Shown piece after piece: positions 39,201 through 46,749 of a stretch of 64,000 nucleotides of DNA. The position numbers and the translations under genes were made by a program. Location: NCBI GenBank assembly GCA_027491155.1, contig JAIXWR010000046.1:1-64000 (forward strand), in the 5' to 3' direction. The notes below the pieces were generated by a model. The model ran no database searches. It worked only from the letters and a program-made list of their open reading frames with translations, and was not told where the DNA came from. The number at the start of each line of letters is the position of its first letter. Position 1 is the first letter of the stretch. The DNA is from Verrucomicrobiaceae bacterium. GTDB taxonomy: Bacteria; Verrucomicrobiota; Verrucomicrobiia; Verrucomicrobiales; Akkermansiaceae.

Positions 39201-39772
39201 TCCGGGTAAGGGAGCTTCTTCTTGTAGAAGGCGTAGGCGATGTAGTTCCAGAACTCCAGGATGTCGCCCGGCGGCATCGGCCACAGTTCCAGCGGCTCGT
39301 AGGTGGTGATTTCCCAGCGCGGCGTGATGCGGACCATGTCGTGGTCGTGCAGCTCGCCCTCGATCACGTAGCGGCGGTAGCGCTTCTCGATCTTGGAAAC
39401 GAAGTCGGCCTCCTTGTCGTCGAGCTCGCGGCCGAGCTTTTCCTCGATGATGTCGAGCACCGGCGTGTCGTCGAACTCGTTGGGCGACTCCGGCAGGTCC
39501 TCGCCCCGGTGCATGCGCTCCATCATGGTCGCATACTGGCAGGCGGCGGAGATCACCTCGTCTTCGGCGGTGCAGGAACCGAACCAGCGGTTGCCCTGGA
39601 GCCGGAGGCTGGTGCGGAAGGTGCCGGTCTCGTCCTCGACGCGGCCCTGGATGAAAAGGTGGTTGCCGAAAATCTGGGTCACCGCCCCGTCTTTCTGAAG
39701 GCGTTCGCCCCGCTTGCGGGCGTCCTCGGGGAAGCTGTTGAGGAAATTGAGCGTCGCTCGGTCCGGATTCAT
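36281..39772 (-). CDS. SNF2-family DNA-dependent ATPase/helicase
   Basis: A 1163-residue protein. The SWI2/SNF2 core starts near residue 690: DDMGLGKT (about 720), LDEGQ (about 819, DExx box as DEGQ), LTGTPIENR, VFSQF and the helicase-C motif DRTHRIGQ. The N-terminal region (1-100) resembles a SWIM zinc finger but with Cys/His ligands partly missing (SCTAEDEV, then ACQY). The middle (100-690) is the SNF2-associated bacterial domain. Role probably DNA repair or transcription-complex remodelling. The start is the ATG before NPDRATLNF; further upstream in-frame codons lack coding character. Confidence 0.88.
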   Translation of the reverse strand: MNPDRATLNFLNSFPEDARKRGERLQKDGAVTQIFGNHLFIQGRVEDETGTFRTSLRLQGNRWFGSCTAEDEVISAACQYATMMERMHRGEDLPESPNEFDDTPVLDIIEEKLGRELDDKEADFVSKIEKRYRRYVIEGELHDHDMVRITPRWEITTYEPLELWPMPPGDILEFWNYIAYAFYKKKLPYPEFMNVITDLASVQKKMADWEQEREVASWYDRIEQVNERPPQEPPVEVAFRLVATINEARIEVKEGNGLWTQIREKNEIERLVLMHHQAALRMDAPSQVLWEHYLSYYREQNETTFDFDAEEACRFMNRVFRQPALKGYLVNLDEREFKVVTDALKWVCEDDPYDAGSFALQLVTAGGENVSHSVRMLPGRKELYQSDETVFPGPPRWLEETEVMPRYLIPKRVIDSLEGVEFLRKIGASLPESLKKRVVDLELKPKFEMKLVAGLTAAETEHLVIDVTAIESKERRTERLTKDGWELVEQSPLKGKQLLRFAREELYPVPRILEEMGLTYDEKLLAFKSRITKQFPEKFAEWIKAMPESVTMDIDLRLKSILSDPVTAAVRFEVINQEIDWFDLRIVIDVEGVNLSKAQIRQLVAARGGYVRMEDGSWMRLEIKLDADQREAVTRLGLDPFDLSGETHRMHALQLADPKAADVFDPKAWKRIKDRAGDIQIEVLPDVPSKLNATLRPYQVDGFRFLAYLATNGFGGILADDMGLGKTIQSLTYVLWLMEEAEKAKEAHRPVLVVCPKSVLDVWASEAVKFAPGIRVKVLRNREDLDVKDTQENIDMLVLNYAQLRVCGDLLNEIKWLTTILDEGQQIKNPDSKAAKCARELDSANRLVLTGTPIENRLLDMWSLMAFAMPGVLGSRAYFKKRFDKRKDPLSQNRLAARLRPFLLRRTKLQVAQDLPPRTEEEVYSKMENIQQELYKAELKRIQKALLGLDSDEAVKKNSFAILQGLMRLRQICCHPGLIDPKYLKEESAKMESLFYLLDQLHEEGHKVLVFSQFVSMLDLIKARLELEARPFHYLTGQTKDRKGEIERFQTTKDPSVFMLSLKAGGAGLNLTSASYVILYDPWWNPAVENQAIDRTHRIGQKNKVIAYRLLTRDTVEEKIRILQHQKTQLVTNVLGDEGFASNLGLEDLQFILNHGGEEEEGG

Positions 39773-40046
39773 TGCTCGTGATGCGAAAACTCCGCCGTCG
39801 GGTGCTTCCGGCACCTTGCAGGAAGGACGCGACGGCGGGCCGCAAGCATAGACCCCGCTTTCCGAAGCCCGCAATAAAAACCTCAGGGATGCTTGTAAGG
39901 CCGGTCGCGGCCCCGGGCCGGCCCGCCCCGGTGGAATCCGCACCGCTTGCGATAAGCCGGGCATCCCTTGCCGGGAGGGTGATCGCTGCTTGCCGCAAGC
40001 CCGCGCCGGAGGCACGGTCCCGGGTGATTCCAACCCCTCGCAACCC

Positions 40047-40502
40047 ATGCAAAAGCTCCTGATCCTCGCCAATTCCGGAAGAGTCCGTTTCCTCGTCTTC
40101 AAGCAAAGCGGTGACGACCCGCTGGAAAAAGCCCACCTCCTCGAAGGCCCGGGCAGCCCGGTCGAAATGAGGCCCGCCGCGATCCACGGCACCGTCACCG
40201 ACCACGCCGGCCGCTTCCGTCAGGGCGGCGCCGCCGGTCAGGCCGGTGGCATGTCCTACGGGGAGGAATACGAGCTCGAGGAACAGCTCGAGACCGAGGC
40301 CCTCCGCCGCGTCGCCGCCAAGATCGACGAGATCGTGTCGGTCGCCGGCTACCCTTCCTGGCAACTGGTCGCGCCCCCGACCCTGCTGCCCGGCCTGCGG
40401 GAAACCCTGACGCCCGCCACCCTCAAGGTGCTGGCCCACAGCGACACCGGCGACCTGACCAAGCTCCCGATTGCCGACTTGGAAAAGCGCTTCCTCGCCT
40501 GA
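40047..40502 (+). CDS. Host-attachment (eRF1-like) family protein
   Basis: A 151-residue protein of the 'protein required for attachment to host cells' group, related to bacterial eRF1-like (baeRF) proteins. The N-terminus KLLILANSGRVRFLVF and the motif HGTVTDHAGRF are typical. The biochemical role is unsettled; the family name comes from Agrobacterium work. The chosen ATG at 40047 starts at the first beta strand. It is divergent from the SNF2 gene; the 274-base gap has no other gene. Confidence 0.75.
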   Translation: MQKLLILANSGRVRFLVFKQSGDDPLEKAHLLEGPGSPVEMRPAAIHGTVTDHAGRFRQGGAAGQAGGMSYGEEYELEEQLETEALRRVAAKIDEIVSVAGYPSWQLVAPPTLLPGLRETLTPATLKVLAHSDTGDLTKLPIADLEKRFLA

Positions 40503-40584
40503 ACGCGACCTCGCGGCTCTGTCCTGGACTGACCCTTCCCTCCGTTGCCCGCCACCCTCCGGCGACCGGTGGCACCGGCATGCC

Positions 40585-40616
40585 CGAAGGGCGCGGAGGT
40601 TTACACGCCGGCTTGA
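40585..40616 (+). pseudogene. Third, short copy of the thiC 3' end
   Basis: Bases 40585-40610 are identical over 26 positions to thiC 35281-35306 (key part GGAGGTTTACACGCCGG), then CTTGA closes it as in the copy at 36071-36075. It lies 19 bases before the next small gene. It has no coding role here. Confidence 0.88.
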
Positions 40617-40634
40617 GGCTGCTAGGTTCCTCCC

Positions 40635-40865
40635 ATGGTCCAAGCGGAAGACCTCGTCGGCAGCGAGTGGGCGGAGTGGTATCGGCTCACTCCCGCCCAA
40701 CGCTGGGCCGAGTCCGAAAAGCTCTGGCAAACCTACATCACCCTCGGAGGAAGCCTTGATCCCGAACCCGATACTCAAAGTCCTTTCTTCGATGCGCAGG
40801 CACCGCGTCCAGTGCCTGCTGATGGGCGGCCAGGCCTGCGTGTTTTACGGCGCGGCCGAGTTTAG
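40635..40865 (+). CDS. Small predicted antitoxin-like protein
   Basis: A 76-residue protein with a conserved-looking helical N-terminus (EDLVGSEWAEWYRLTPAQRW) and a basic tail. Its last 110 bases overlap the nucleotidyltransferase gene in another frame. Position, size and overlap suggest the antitoxin half of a two-gene module. I cannot assign a fold. The ATG lies 18 bases after the thiC-tail remnant. Confidence 0.62.
   Translation: MVQAEDLVGSEWAEWYRLTPAQRWAESEKLWQTYITLGGSLDPEPDTQSPFFDAQAPRPVPADGRPGLRVLRRGRV
40746..40750 (+). promoter_or_regulatory. Shine-Dalgarno GGAGG supporting a TTG start
   Basis: GGAGG ends five bases before TTG 40756, inside the upstream small gene. It supports TTG over the later ATG at 40792 for the nucleotidyltransferase, and a rare start codon would keep its yield below that of its partner. 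Confidence 0.5.
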
Positions 40866-41499
40866 CCGGGATACGGACCTCGCCATCCTGGCCAGCGACG
40901 AGAACCTCGACCGCCTCAAGGCCGCGCTGGCGGAACTGCAGGCTGAAACGATTGCGGTCCCGGACTTCGACCTCGCCCACCTCCTGCGCGGACACGCGGT
41001 TCACTTCCGCTGCCGTCATCCCGAGGCCGCCGGCATGCGGGTGGACGTCATGTCCTCCATGCGCGGTGTCGATCCCTTCCCCGCCCTGTGGGAGCGCCGC
41101 ACCACCCTCGAAACCCCGGACGGCACGCTCTGCGACCTGCTGAGCCTGCCCGACCTCGTCCAGGCCAAGAAAACGCAGCGCGACAAGGACTGGCCGATGA
41201 TCCGCCGCCTGGTGGAAGCCCATTACTTCGAGTTTTCGGGCGCTCCGAACGAGGACCAGGTCCGCTTCTGGTTCCGCGAACTCCGGACTCCCACCCTCCT
41301 CATCGAAGCCGCCACACGCTGGCCGGATGAGGCCCGGCAACTGAGCATGACCCGGCCCCTGCTGGAACACGCTCTCACTCGCGATGAATCCTCCCTCGAA
41401 TCCGCCCTTTCCGCCGAAGAACAGGAGGAACGCTTCCGCGACAAGGAATACTGGCTGCCGCTCAAGAAGGAACTGGAGGCCATGCGGCGGGCGCGCTAG
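40756..41499 (+). CDS. Nucleotidyltransferase-fold protein (AbiEii/MNT-like)
   Basis: A 247-residue protein. The N-terminus has LMGGQACVFYG followed by SRDTDLAIL, the GG...(S)xDxD motif of minimal nucleotidyltransferases (G24-G25, D39, D41). An Asp further on (RVDVMSS) may be the third metal ligand. Such enzymes serve as toxins (AbiEii, MenT) or antitoxins (MntA). TTG start with SD; 110-base overlap with the upstream gene implies translational coupling. Placed beside a thiC-tail remnant, like the PIN module. Confidence 0.75.
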   Translation: MIPNPILKVLSSMRRHRVQCLLMGGQACVFYGAAEFSRDTDLAILASDENLDRLKAALAELQAETIAVPDFDLAHLLRGHAVHFRCRHPEAAGMRVDVMSSMRGVDPFPALWERRTTLETPDGTLCDLLSLPDLVQAKKTQRDKDWPMIRRLVEAHYFEFSGAPNEDQVRFWFRELRTPTLLIEAATRWPDEARQLSMTRPLLEHALTRDESSLESALSAEEQEERFRDKEYWLPLKKELEAMRRAR

Positions 41500-41637
41500 A
41501 ACGCGGCGAGTCCGAAATCGCGGAAGCTACGATCGCCATGATTTCTCTCCACCCCGCCCTCCGCCCTCAAAGAAAACCGCCCAAAGAAAACTGCCTGTCG
41601 CTCTGGGACGGCCCCCTCTACGACGGACCACACTCTT

Positions 41638-41860
41638 GTCCCAACGGGACTACGGACCAAAGCCCGGGGTTGCGAAGCTACCCCGGGTGGCCCACACAAG
41701 ACCATCCCTACGCCAAAGGCGTTGCGTCCGGGCGAGTCTCGATTCCCTTGGCAAGCCGCACCCTTGCGCAACCTCTCCGAGGTAGGACCCCATCCGAACT
41801 CTCCCGGGGTAGCTCGATTCTCTCGCAACCCCGGGCTTTGCTCCGAAGTCCCTTTGGGAC
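41638..41860. repeat. Long inverted-repeat element (palindromic, non-coding)
   Basis: Left arm 41638-41687 (GTCCCAACGGGACTACGGAC onward) is complementary to the right arm 41803-41860, with a small insertion in the right arm. Each arm also holds its own hairpin, CCCGGGGT...ACCCCGGG. The ~115-base centre has its own short complementary pieces. Six-frame reading gives only Pro/Arg/Gly-rich junk. The rest of 41500-42118 contains no gene: 41500-41637 has CAAAGAAAA repeats, 41861-42010 is C-rich, and AT content rises after 42015. It resembles mobile palindromic elements common in Verrucomicrobiota genomes (inference). Confidence 0.88.
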
Positions 41861-42118
41861 ATGGGAAGCCGCGGATTCGCCGGTGAAGGGCACCTCTTGC
41901 CGCCACCCCATGAGCCCTTCCGCCGCTCCCGGTCCAACCTGATACCCGCCCCGCCTCCTCACCCTCCGAACCCGGCCTGCCTCCCTCCCGATAGACACGC
42001 GCATCCCCCGGTAAATCCTTGCAAAATCAACGATCCACGGCCAAATTCCTCAAGGAGAGCGGAGGCGGATATCGCCGTCCGACCTCCTACGGTTTAAGAC
42101 TGTTCGCAACGTGAATAG

Positions 42119-42598
42119 ATGACTAAAGGACAAAAATGGATTCGCAGAGGCACCTACGCGTTAATCAGCGTAGTGATTTTATTTTTCGCAATCGCAGGAG
42201 TTGGTCTATGGCGTGAGAAGCACGATGAGAAGGTGATGCGTCATCGATACCAAAAATATGGAGAATTTCTGAGGCGTCAAATCGAGTCAATAGAAGAAGG
42301 TGTCCCTCTGGAACAATTTAAATCCAAGCTTCCTTTTGCGTTCTACGATGAAGAAGCGGTCGAATATCAAGTATCCATCCCAACATCTTATAGTGACACT
42401 CCGTCCACCAATAATATTCGCTACGAGACGAGATATTTCAAAGTCAATAATGGCATTGCAATCCTAGATAAGTCTCGAATAGGTGGTGAAATGTCTCATG
42501 GTGACAGATTCATTAGCCCAGGATTAGAGCGCGCCATATACTACTTCAAACGGGCATGGCGTTCACATATTGACCCTGACTGGCCCCCAAATTGGTAA
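42119..42598 (+). CDS. AT-rich orphan gene: single-TM protein of unknown function
   Basis: A 159-residue protein with a basic N-terminus, one TM segment (about residues 12-31) and an extracytoplasmic charged domain. I recognise no family. Base and codon use are strikingly different from the rest of the window (many A/T third positions), which points to recent acquisition. An ATG start follows an AT-rich leader. Flanked by the inverted-repeat element and another orphan gene. Confidence 0.7.
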   Translation: MTKGQKWIRRGTYALISVVILFFAIAGVGLWREKHDEKVMRHRYQKYGEFLRRQIESIEEGVPLEQFKSKLPFAFYDEEAVEYQVSIPTSYSDTPSTNNIRYETRYFKVNNGIAILDKSRIGGEMSHGDRFISPGLERAIYYFKRAWRSHIDPDWPPNW

Positions 42599-42763
42599 CC
42601 GAAGACAAATAATTCGAACAAGACGCAAAGAAAACCACCCGTCCCCCTGAGAAGCACACTAACACGCCGTGGCAGGCAAACCCGCGGACTGGTCTGGTCC
42701 AGACTTGAATTCAGCCTCCACCTCAGCACGCCGGTCGCGTACACTTTGATTGTTCCGCCAAAA

Positions 42764-43162
42764 ATGAATCCATATGAGTCCATCATCGGCACTTGGAGAA
42801 TTCCATCCACGATTGCCGCGGACATGGACGAGTTCATGCATGTTGGCGCAGACGGAAGACTGGCGCACTTCGTCCACACCGAGGCATCAGGAGAGCGTGT
42901 TCAGCCAATAATGCATTGGAGTGAGCCTTTAGGAGAGAATCGATTTCGTATCCGCGGAGCTTTACGACAGGCGGGATGGATTGTCGGACTGATCCCCACG
43001 TCAACGGGAATGACCATCGAGCGCGATGAGAAGAATTTCGATCTACGAAGGGCAGCAGGCGAAGATCTGCCTGATTGGTTCCAGCCGCGCCTAGAGCAGG
43101 CACTTTTAAGAATGTCGAAGCTCGAAGCGGAACATCAAGAGGCAGAACAAGCCGAGCCGTGA
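42764..43162 (+). CDS. Orphan gene, small cytosolic protein of unknown function
   Basis: A 132-residue protein. It begins NPYESIIGTWRIPS, reminiscent of a lipocalin-like first strand, then several beta-like segments and an acidic C-terminal helix (LEAEHQEAEQAE). No signal peptide. A TTG at 42746 would add six residues. Base composition is lower in GC than the surroundings. The family is not recognised; the 165-base gap before it is empty. Confidence 0.6.
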   Translation: MNPYESIIGTWRIPSTIAADMDEFMHVGADGRLAHFVHTEASGERVQPIMHWSEPLGENRFRIRGALRQAGWIVGLIPTSTGMTIERDEKNFDLRRAAGEDLPDWFQPRLEQALLRMSKLEAEHQEAEQAEP

Positions 43163-43301
43163 CACCCCCTACCAGCCGTTCAGTTCCGATGATTCTCCCC
43201 GACCACACCCTTCACCCCATGATCGACGCTCGCCCCCGCTTCTATTCTGGCTTCCGGTCGTCTCGTTCGTGATCGCCGTGGCACTGCTGTTTATCGGGTA
43301 G
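43163..43301 (+). pseudogene. Possible remnant of a small membrane protein
   Basis: One frame reads TPYQPFSSDDSP, then PLLFWLPVVSFVIAVALLFI and a stop (TAG 43299-43301), a convincing TM segment after a Pro/Ser-rich lead. No ATG, GTG or TTG opens the frame, so it is either a truncated gene end or a chance open stretch. Confidence 0.25.
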
Positions 43302-43415
43302 CTCGGCATGTTCAGCCGCCACGCAAACTCCGGCGACAGATCCCCTCGACGCGGCGGCGTATTCCCGGCGCCGCGCCCTTGCCAATCCGTGTCCGGCACT
43401 TTCCCATCACCGCCG

Positions 43416-44567
43416 ATGTCCCCGCTCTTCCGAACTTCCCTCTTGCTCGCCGCCCTCCTTTTGCCGGGAGCCATGCCCGCCCTCGCCCAGGAGCGGCCGC
43501 GACTCCAGATCCTCAACGGCAGCGACCAGACGATCGACCTGTTCTGGCTGAAGTCCGAAACCGAGCGCGTGCCCAACGGTTCGGTCGCGCCCGGCAAGGA
43601 CACGATCTTCACCACCAGCCCGGGCCACCGTTTCCTGATCGTCGGCCGCGAGGGCAAGCAGGAAGCCACCGTGACCGCGAAGGTGCTGCACCAGGCCTTC
43701 CGCTTCGACCCCGCGGGCAAGGACGGCATCCCCGCCTTCTACACCCAGATCGAGCGGCTGGACGGCTTCCCCATCGTGGCCTCCGCCAAGGTCAATCCCT
43801 ACGCCCTCAAGGAAGCGGCGTTCATCGGCCGGCTGATGCTGGCCAAGCGCCCCGACGTGCTGCAGGCGATGGTCCACAGCGGCGCCCGGCTGTGCATCAT
43901 GGCGCACGACGAATACACCACCGACCTGCCGGAGTTCGTCCGCATGGCGGCCCACCCGATGCCCGGCTTCGAGAAATTCACCGGCAAGGACTACTGGGAC
44001 GCCCGGGCCCGCGGCACCGGCGGCAGCGCGACCGATCCCTACTGCACCTGCGCCGAGGAAAACGTGCTCGGCTACCCCGGCGACCCCTACGAAAGCGAGT
44101 GCATCCTGATCCACGAGTTCGCCCACAACATCCACCTGCGCGGCCTGAACAACGTGGACCCGACCTTCGACGTCCGCCTCAAGCAGACCTACGACGCCGC
44201 GATGAAGGCCGGCCTGTGGAAAGGCAAGTATGCCGCGGTGAACCACCACGAATACTTCGCGGAGGGCGTGCAGTCGTGGTTCGACGACAACCGCGAGAAC
44301 GACCACGACCACAACCACGTCGACACCCGGGCGGAGCTTCTCGAATACGACCCCGGCCTGGCCGCGATCTGCCGCGAGGTCTTCGGCGACACGAAGTTCG
44401 AATACACCAAGCCGGCCACCCGCCTGCGCGACCACATGGCCGGCTACGATCCGTCGAAGGCCCCGACCTTCGTCTGGCCGGAGCGCCTCGCCGCGATCAA
44501 GGAGGCGATCCGCAACCAGGCCCGCGAAAGGGACCGCAAGGCGAACGCCGCGCCGGCCCCGAAGTAA
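43416..44567 (+). CDS. Secreted zinc metalloprotease with an N-terminal VHL-like beta domain
   Basis: A 383-residue protein. Signal peptide at 1-25 (ends PALAQ). Residues about 27-80 (LQILNGSDQTIDLFWL...VPNGSVAPG...PGHRFLI) follow the pattern of the beta domain of the von Hippel-Lindau protein. The rest is a predicted gluzincin-like peptidase with H233-E-F-A-H237 and NHHEYFAEGVQSWF supplying the third ligand Glu. Probably periplasmic or surface-bound; the VHL-like part may bind proteins or hydroxylated ligands (inference). The start ATG opens the signal peptide. Confidence 0.78.
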   Translation: MSPLFRTSLLLAALLLPGAMPALAQERPRLQILNGSDQTIDLFWLKSETERVPNGSVAPGKDTIFTTSPGHRFLIVGREGKQEATVTAKVLHQAFRFDPAGKDGIPAFYTQIERLDGFPIVASAKVNPYALKEAAFIGRLMLAKRPDVLQAMVHSGARLCIMAHDEYTTDLPEFVRMAAHPMPGFEKFTGKDYWDARARGTGGSATDPYCTCAEENVLGYPGDPYESECILIHEFAHNIHLRGLNNVDPTFDVRLKQTYDAAMKAGLWKGKYAAVNHHEYFAEGVQSWFDDNRENDHDHNHVDTRAELLEYDPGLAAICREVFGDTKFEYTKPATRLRDHMAGYDPSKAPTFVWPERLAAIKEAIRNQARERDRKANAAPAPK

Positions 44568-44571
44568 GGGG

Positions 44572-45396
44572 CTACTTCGCGGCGGGCGCGGGGTCGAGCG
44601 GCCGGACCCAGACGTTGCGGAAGCGCACCGGGCAGTTGTGGCCGTGGAGCACCAGCGGGCCGCGTTCGCGCTGCTGGCGGTATTCGGGCAGGGCGAGGTG
44701 GCGGGTTTCGCCGCGGATCTCCTCGTTCAGGTGCACCAGCACTCCGTTGTGGAGCATGGTCAAGCGGGCCGGGGACACGAGGCGGCCGTCCTTGAAACGG
44801 GGCGCGGTGAAGAAGAGGTCGAAGCTCTGCCACTGCCCCGCGGGCCGGGTCGCGTTGAACCGCGGCGGCGTCTGACCGTAGATCGCCGCCGCCTGGCCGT
44901 CCGGATAAATCTGGAGGCCGTGGGAATCGAAGATCTGGATCTCGTAGAGGCCCATCAGCATCACCCCGTTGTTGCCGCGGTCGTGCCAGGGTCCCTTGAA
45001 ATCCGCAGGGGCCAACCATTCCAGATGGAGCTGGATGTCGCCGAACTCCCGGACGGTGGCAAGCTGGCCGTCGCCGGCCACGATCTCGCCGGCATCAACC
45101 CGCCAGCGGTTTTCCCGCCAGCCTTCGAAGTCGCGGCCGTTGAAGAGCACGATGGCATCGGCGGGCACCGGCGCGGGCGGCGGCACCGGACCGGGATCCA
45201 CCCGCGGCGGGGCCGGCCGGTCGGGGTCGTGGACGTGAAAGCCGCACCACGGTAGCACCGGCGTGTTCTTGTAGCCGAGGATGCCCGAGCCGTCGCGCGC
45301 CGGCACCCGGTCGTCGGCGTGGACCAGCGGGGCGATCGCCGCGACGACGGCCGCCGCGGCGGGAAGGTGGAGGAAACGGAAGCGAGGCGGGATCAT
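44572..45396 (-). CDS. Secreted DUF1080 (3-keto-disaccharide hydrolase-like) protein
   Basis: A 274-residue protein with a signal peptide (ends APLVHADD), a Pro-rich linker (about 60-80) and a DUF1080 domain from about residue 82 (LFNGRDFEGWREN...W.V..GEIVAGDG...F.L..EW, GNNGVMLMGLYEIQIFDS). The fold is concanavalin-like and binds or cleaves sugars; many copies per genome are typical in Verrucomicrobiota and Planctomycetota. Convergent with the metalloprotease gene, 4 bases apart. Confidence 0.85.
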   Translation of the reverse strand: MIPPRFRFLHLPAAAAVVAAIAPLVHADDRVPARDGSGILGYKNTPVLPWCGFHVHDPDRPAPPRVDPGPVPPPAPVPADAIVLFNGRDFEGWRENRWRVDAGEIVAGDGQLATVREFGDIQLHLEWLAPADFKGPWHDRGNNGVMLMGLYEIQIFDSHGLQIYPDGQAAAIYGQTPPRFNATRPAGQWQSFDLFFTAPRFKDGRLVSPARLTMLHNGVLVHLNEEIRGETRHLALPEYRQQRERGPLVLHGHNCPVRFRNVWVRPLDPAPAAK

Positions 45397-45587
45397 GGGA
45401 AAGCAGGCGGGTATCGCGGCGCGGCTGGAAGCAGGCACCGACCTGCTGAAACGCAGCGGCCCGGCCGCGTTTTGCAGGAACTCCGCGACACGCGAACCCG
45501 GCGCCGGGCGAAGAGCTCGGCCGGGCATCGTGTCATCCGCGCTTGCGGAAGCGGCGGGGCATGGCATCGGTCTCACCCCGCCGCGCC

Positions 45588-46694
45588 ATGAGTTCCCCAT
45601 CCGATTCCACGACTTCCTCCGCCCTGCTTTCCTCCTTCGACCTCCGCGGGCTGCCGTTGCGCAACCGCGTGGTCATGGCCCCGCTGACCCGCGCCCGCGC
45701 CGGCAAGGAGCGGATCCCGAACGACCTGATGGTCGAATACTACCTGCAACGCGCCTCGGCGGGGCTGATCATCGCGGAAGCGACCACGATCTCGGAGCAG
45801 GGCATCGGTTGGGTCGATTCGCCCGGCATCTACAACGACGCCCAGGTCGCCGGCTGGTCGAAGATCACCTCCGCCCTCCGCGAGCGCGGCACGCCGTTCT
45901 TTCTTCAGCTCTGGCACTGCGGCCGGGCCTCGCACAGCGCGTTCCACGGCGGCCAACCGGCGGTCTCGGCCTCCGCGGTGAAGATCAACGGCGACTACAT
46001 CCACACCCCCGATGGCAAGCTGCCCTACGAGGTGCCGCGCGCCTTGGAAACGCATGAGGTCGCCGCCGTGGTGGAAGACTACCGCCGCGCCGCGGAACGG
46101 GCCAAGGCGGCCGGCTTCGACGGCATCGAGATCCACGCGGCGAACGGCTACCTGATCAACCAGTTCCTCGATTCCAAGACCAACCTCCGGACCGACGAAT
46201 ACGGCGGCAGCGTCGAAAACCGCTTCCGTTTCCTCAAAGAGATCACCGAAGCCATCCTCACCGTCTGGCCGGCCGACCGGGTCGGCGTGCGACTTTCGCC
46301 GAACGGGAACTTCAACGACATGGGCGCGCCGGATTTCCGCGAGACCTTCACCTACGCCGCGACCCAATTGAACGGCTACGGGCTGGCCTATCTCCACGTC
46401 GTCGACGGCCTCGCGTTCGGCTTCCACAACCAAGGCGAGCCGATGACGCTGGCGGAGTTCCGCGCGGTGTTCGACGGGCCGCTGATGGGCAACTGCGGTT
46501 ACGACCAGGAGAGCGCCGAAAAGGCGATCGCGGCCGGCCATGCCGACCTGATCGCCTTCGGCCGTCCCTTCATCAGCAATCCGGATCTGGTCGAGCGCTT
46601 CGCCCATGGCTGGGAACTCAACCCGCCGGCGGACATGAGCACCTGGTCCGCCCCCACGGCCGCGGGCTACACCGACTTTCCCTTTCACCCGTGA
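45588..46694 (+). CDS. Old-yellow-enzyme family alkene reductase
   Basis: A 368-residue FMN-dependent NAD(P)H:flavin oxidoreductase of the NemA/OYE type. N-terminal RNRVVMAPLTRARA, QLWHCGRASH (His), IHAANGYLINQFLD, DEYGGSVENRFRF and a C-terminal GRPFISNPDL are diagnostic. It reduces activated C=C bonds; the usual pair His/Asn at the substrate site is expected in IHAANGYL. Start ATG 45588 chosen by alignment to family starts. Standalone. Confidence 0.92.
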   Translation: MSSPSDSTTSSALLSSFDLRGLPLRNRVVMAPLTRARAGKERIPNDLMVEYYLQRASAGLIIAEATTISEQGIGWVDSPGIYNDAQVAGWSKITSALRERGTPFFLQLWHCGRASHSAFHGGQPAVSASAVKINGDYIHTPDGKLPYEVPRALETHEVAAVVEDYRRAAERAKAAGFDGIEIHAANGYLINQFLDSKTNLRTDEYGGSVENRFRFLKEITEAILTVWPADRVGVRLSPNGNFNDMGAPDFRETFTYAATQLNGYGLAYLHVVDGLAFGFHNQGEPMTLAEFRAVFDGPLMGNCGYDQESAEKAIAAGHADLIAFGRPFISNPDLVERFAHGWELNPPADMSTWSAPTAAGYTDFPFHP

Positions 46695-46749
46695 AGCGCA
46701 GCGGCCTGCCGGTTTGACAGCCGCGCGCCCGCCGCGCTTGATCCGCGGC

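Noticed and set aside
36308-39781. Open plus-strand frame of about 1150 codons opposite the SNF2 gene
   Set aside because: Leu/Val/His/Asp-rich shadow without motifs; the minus-strand frame has all helicase motifs.
41496-42097. Several short Arg/Pro/Gly-rich open frames in and around the inverted-repeat element
   Set aside because: They arise from both strands of a palindrome and overlap each other; no starts, motifs or codon bias support them.
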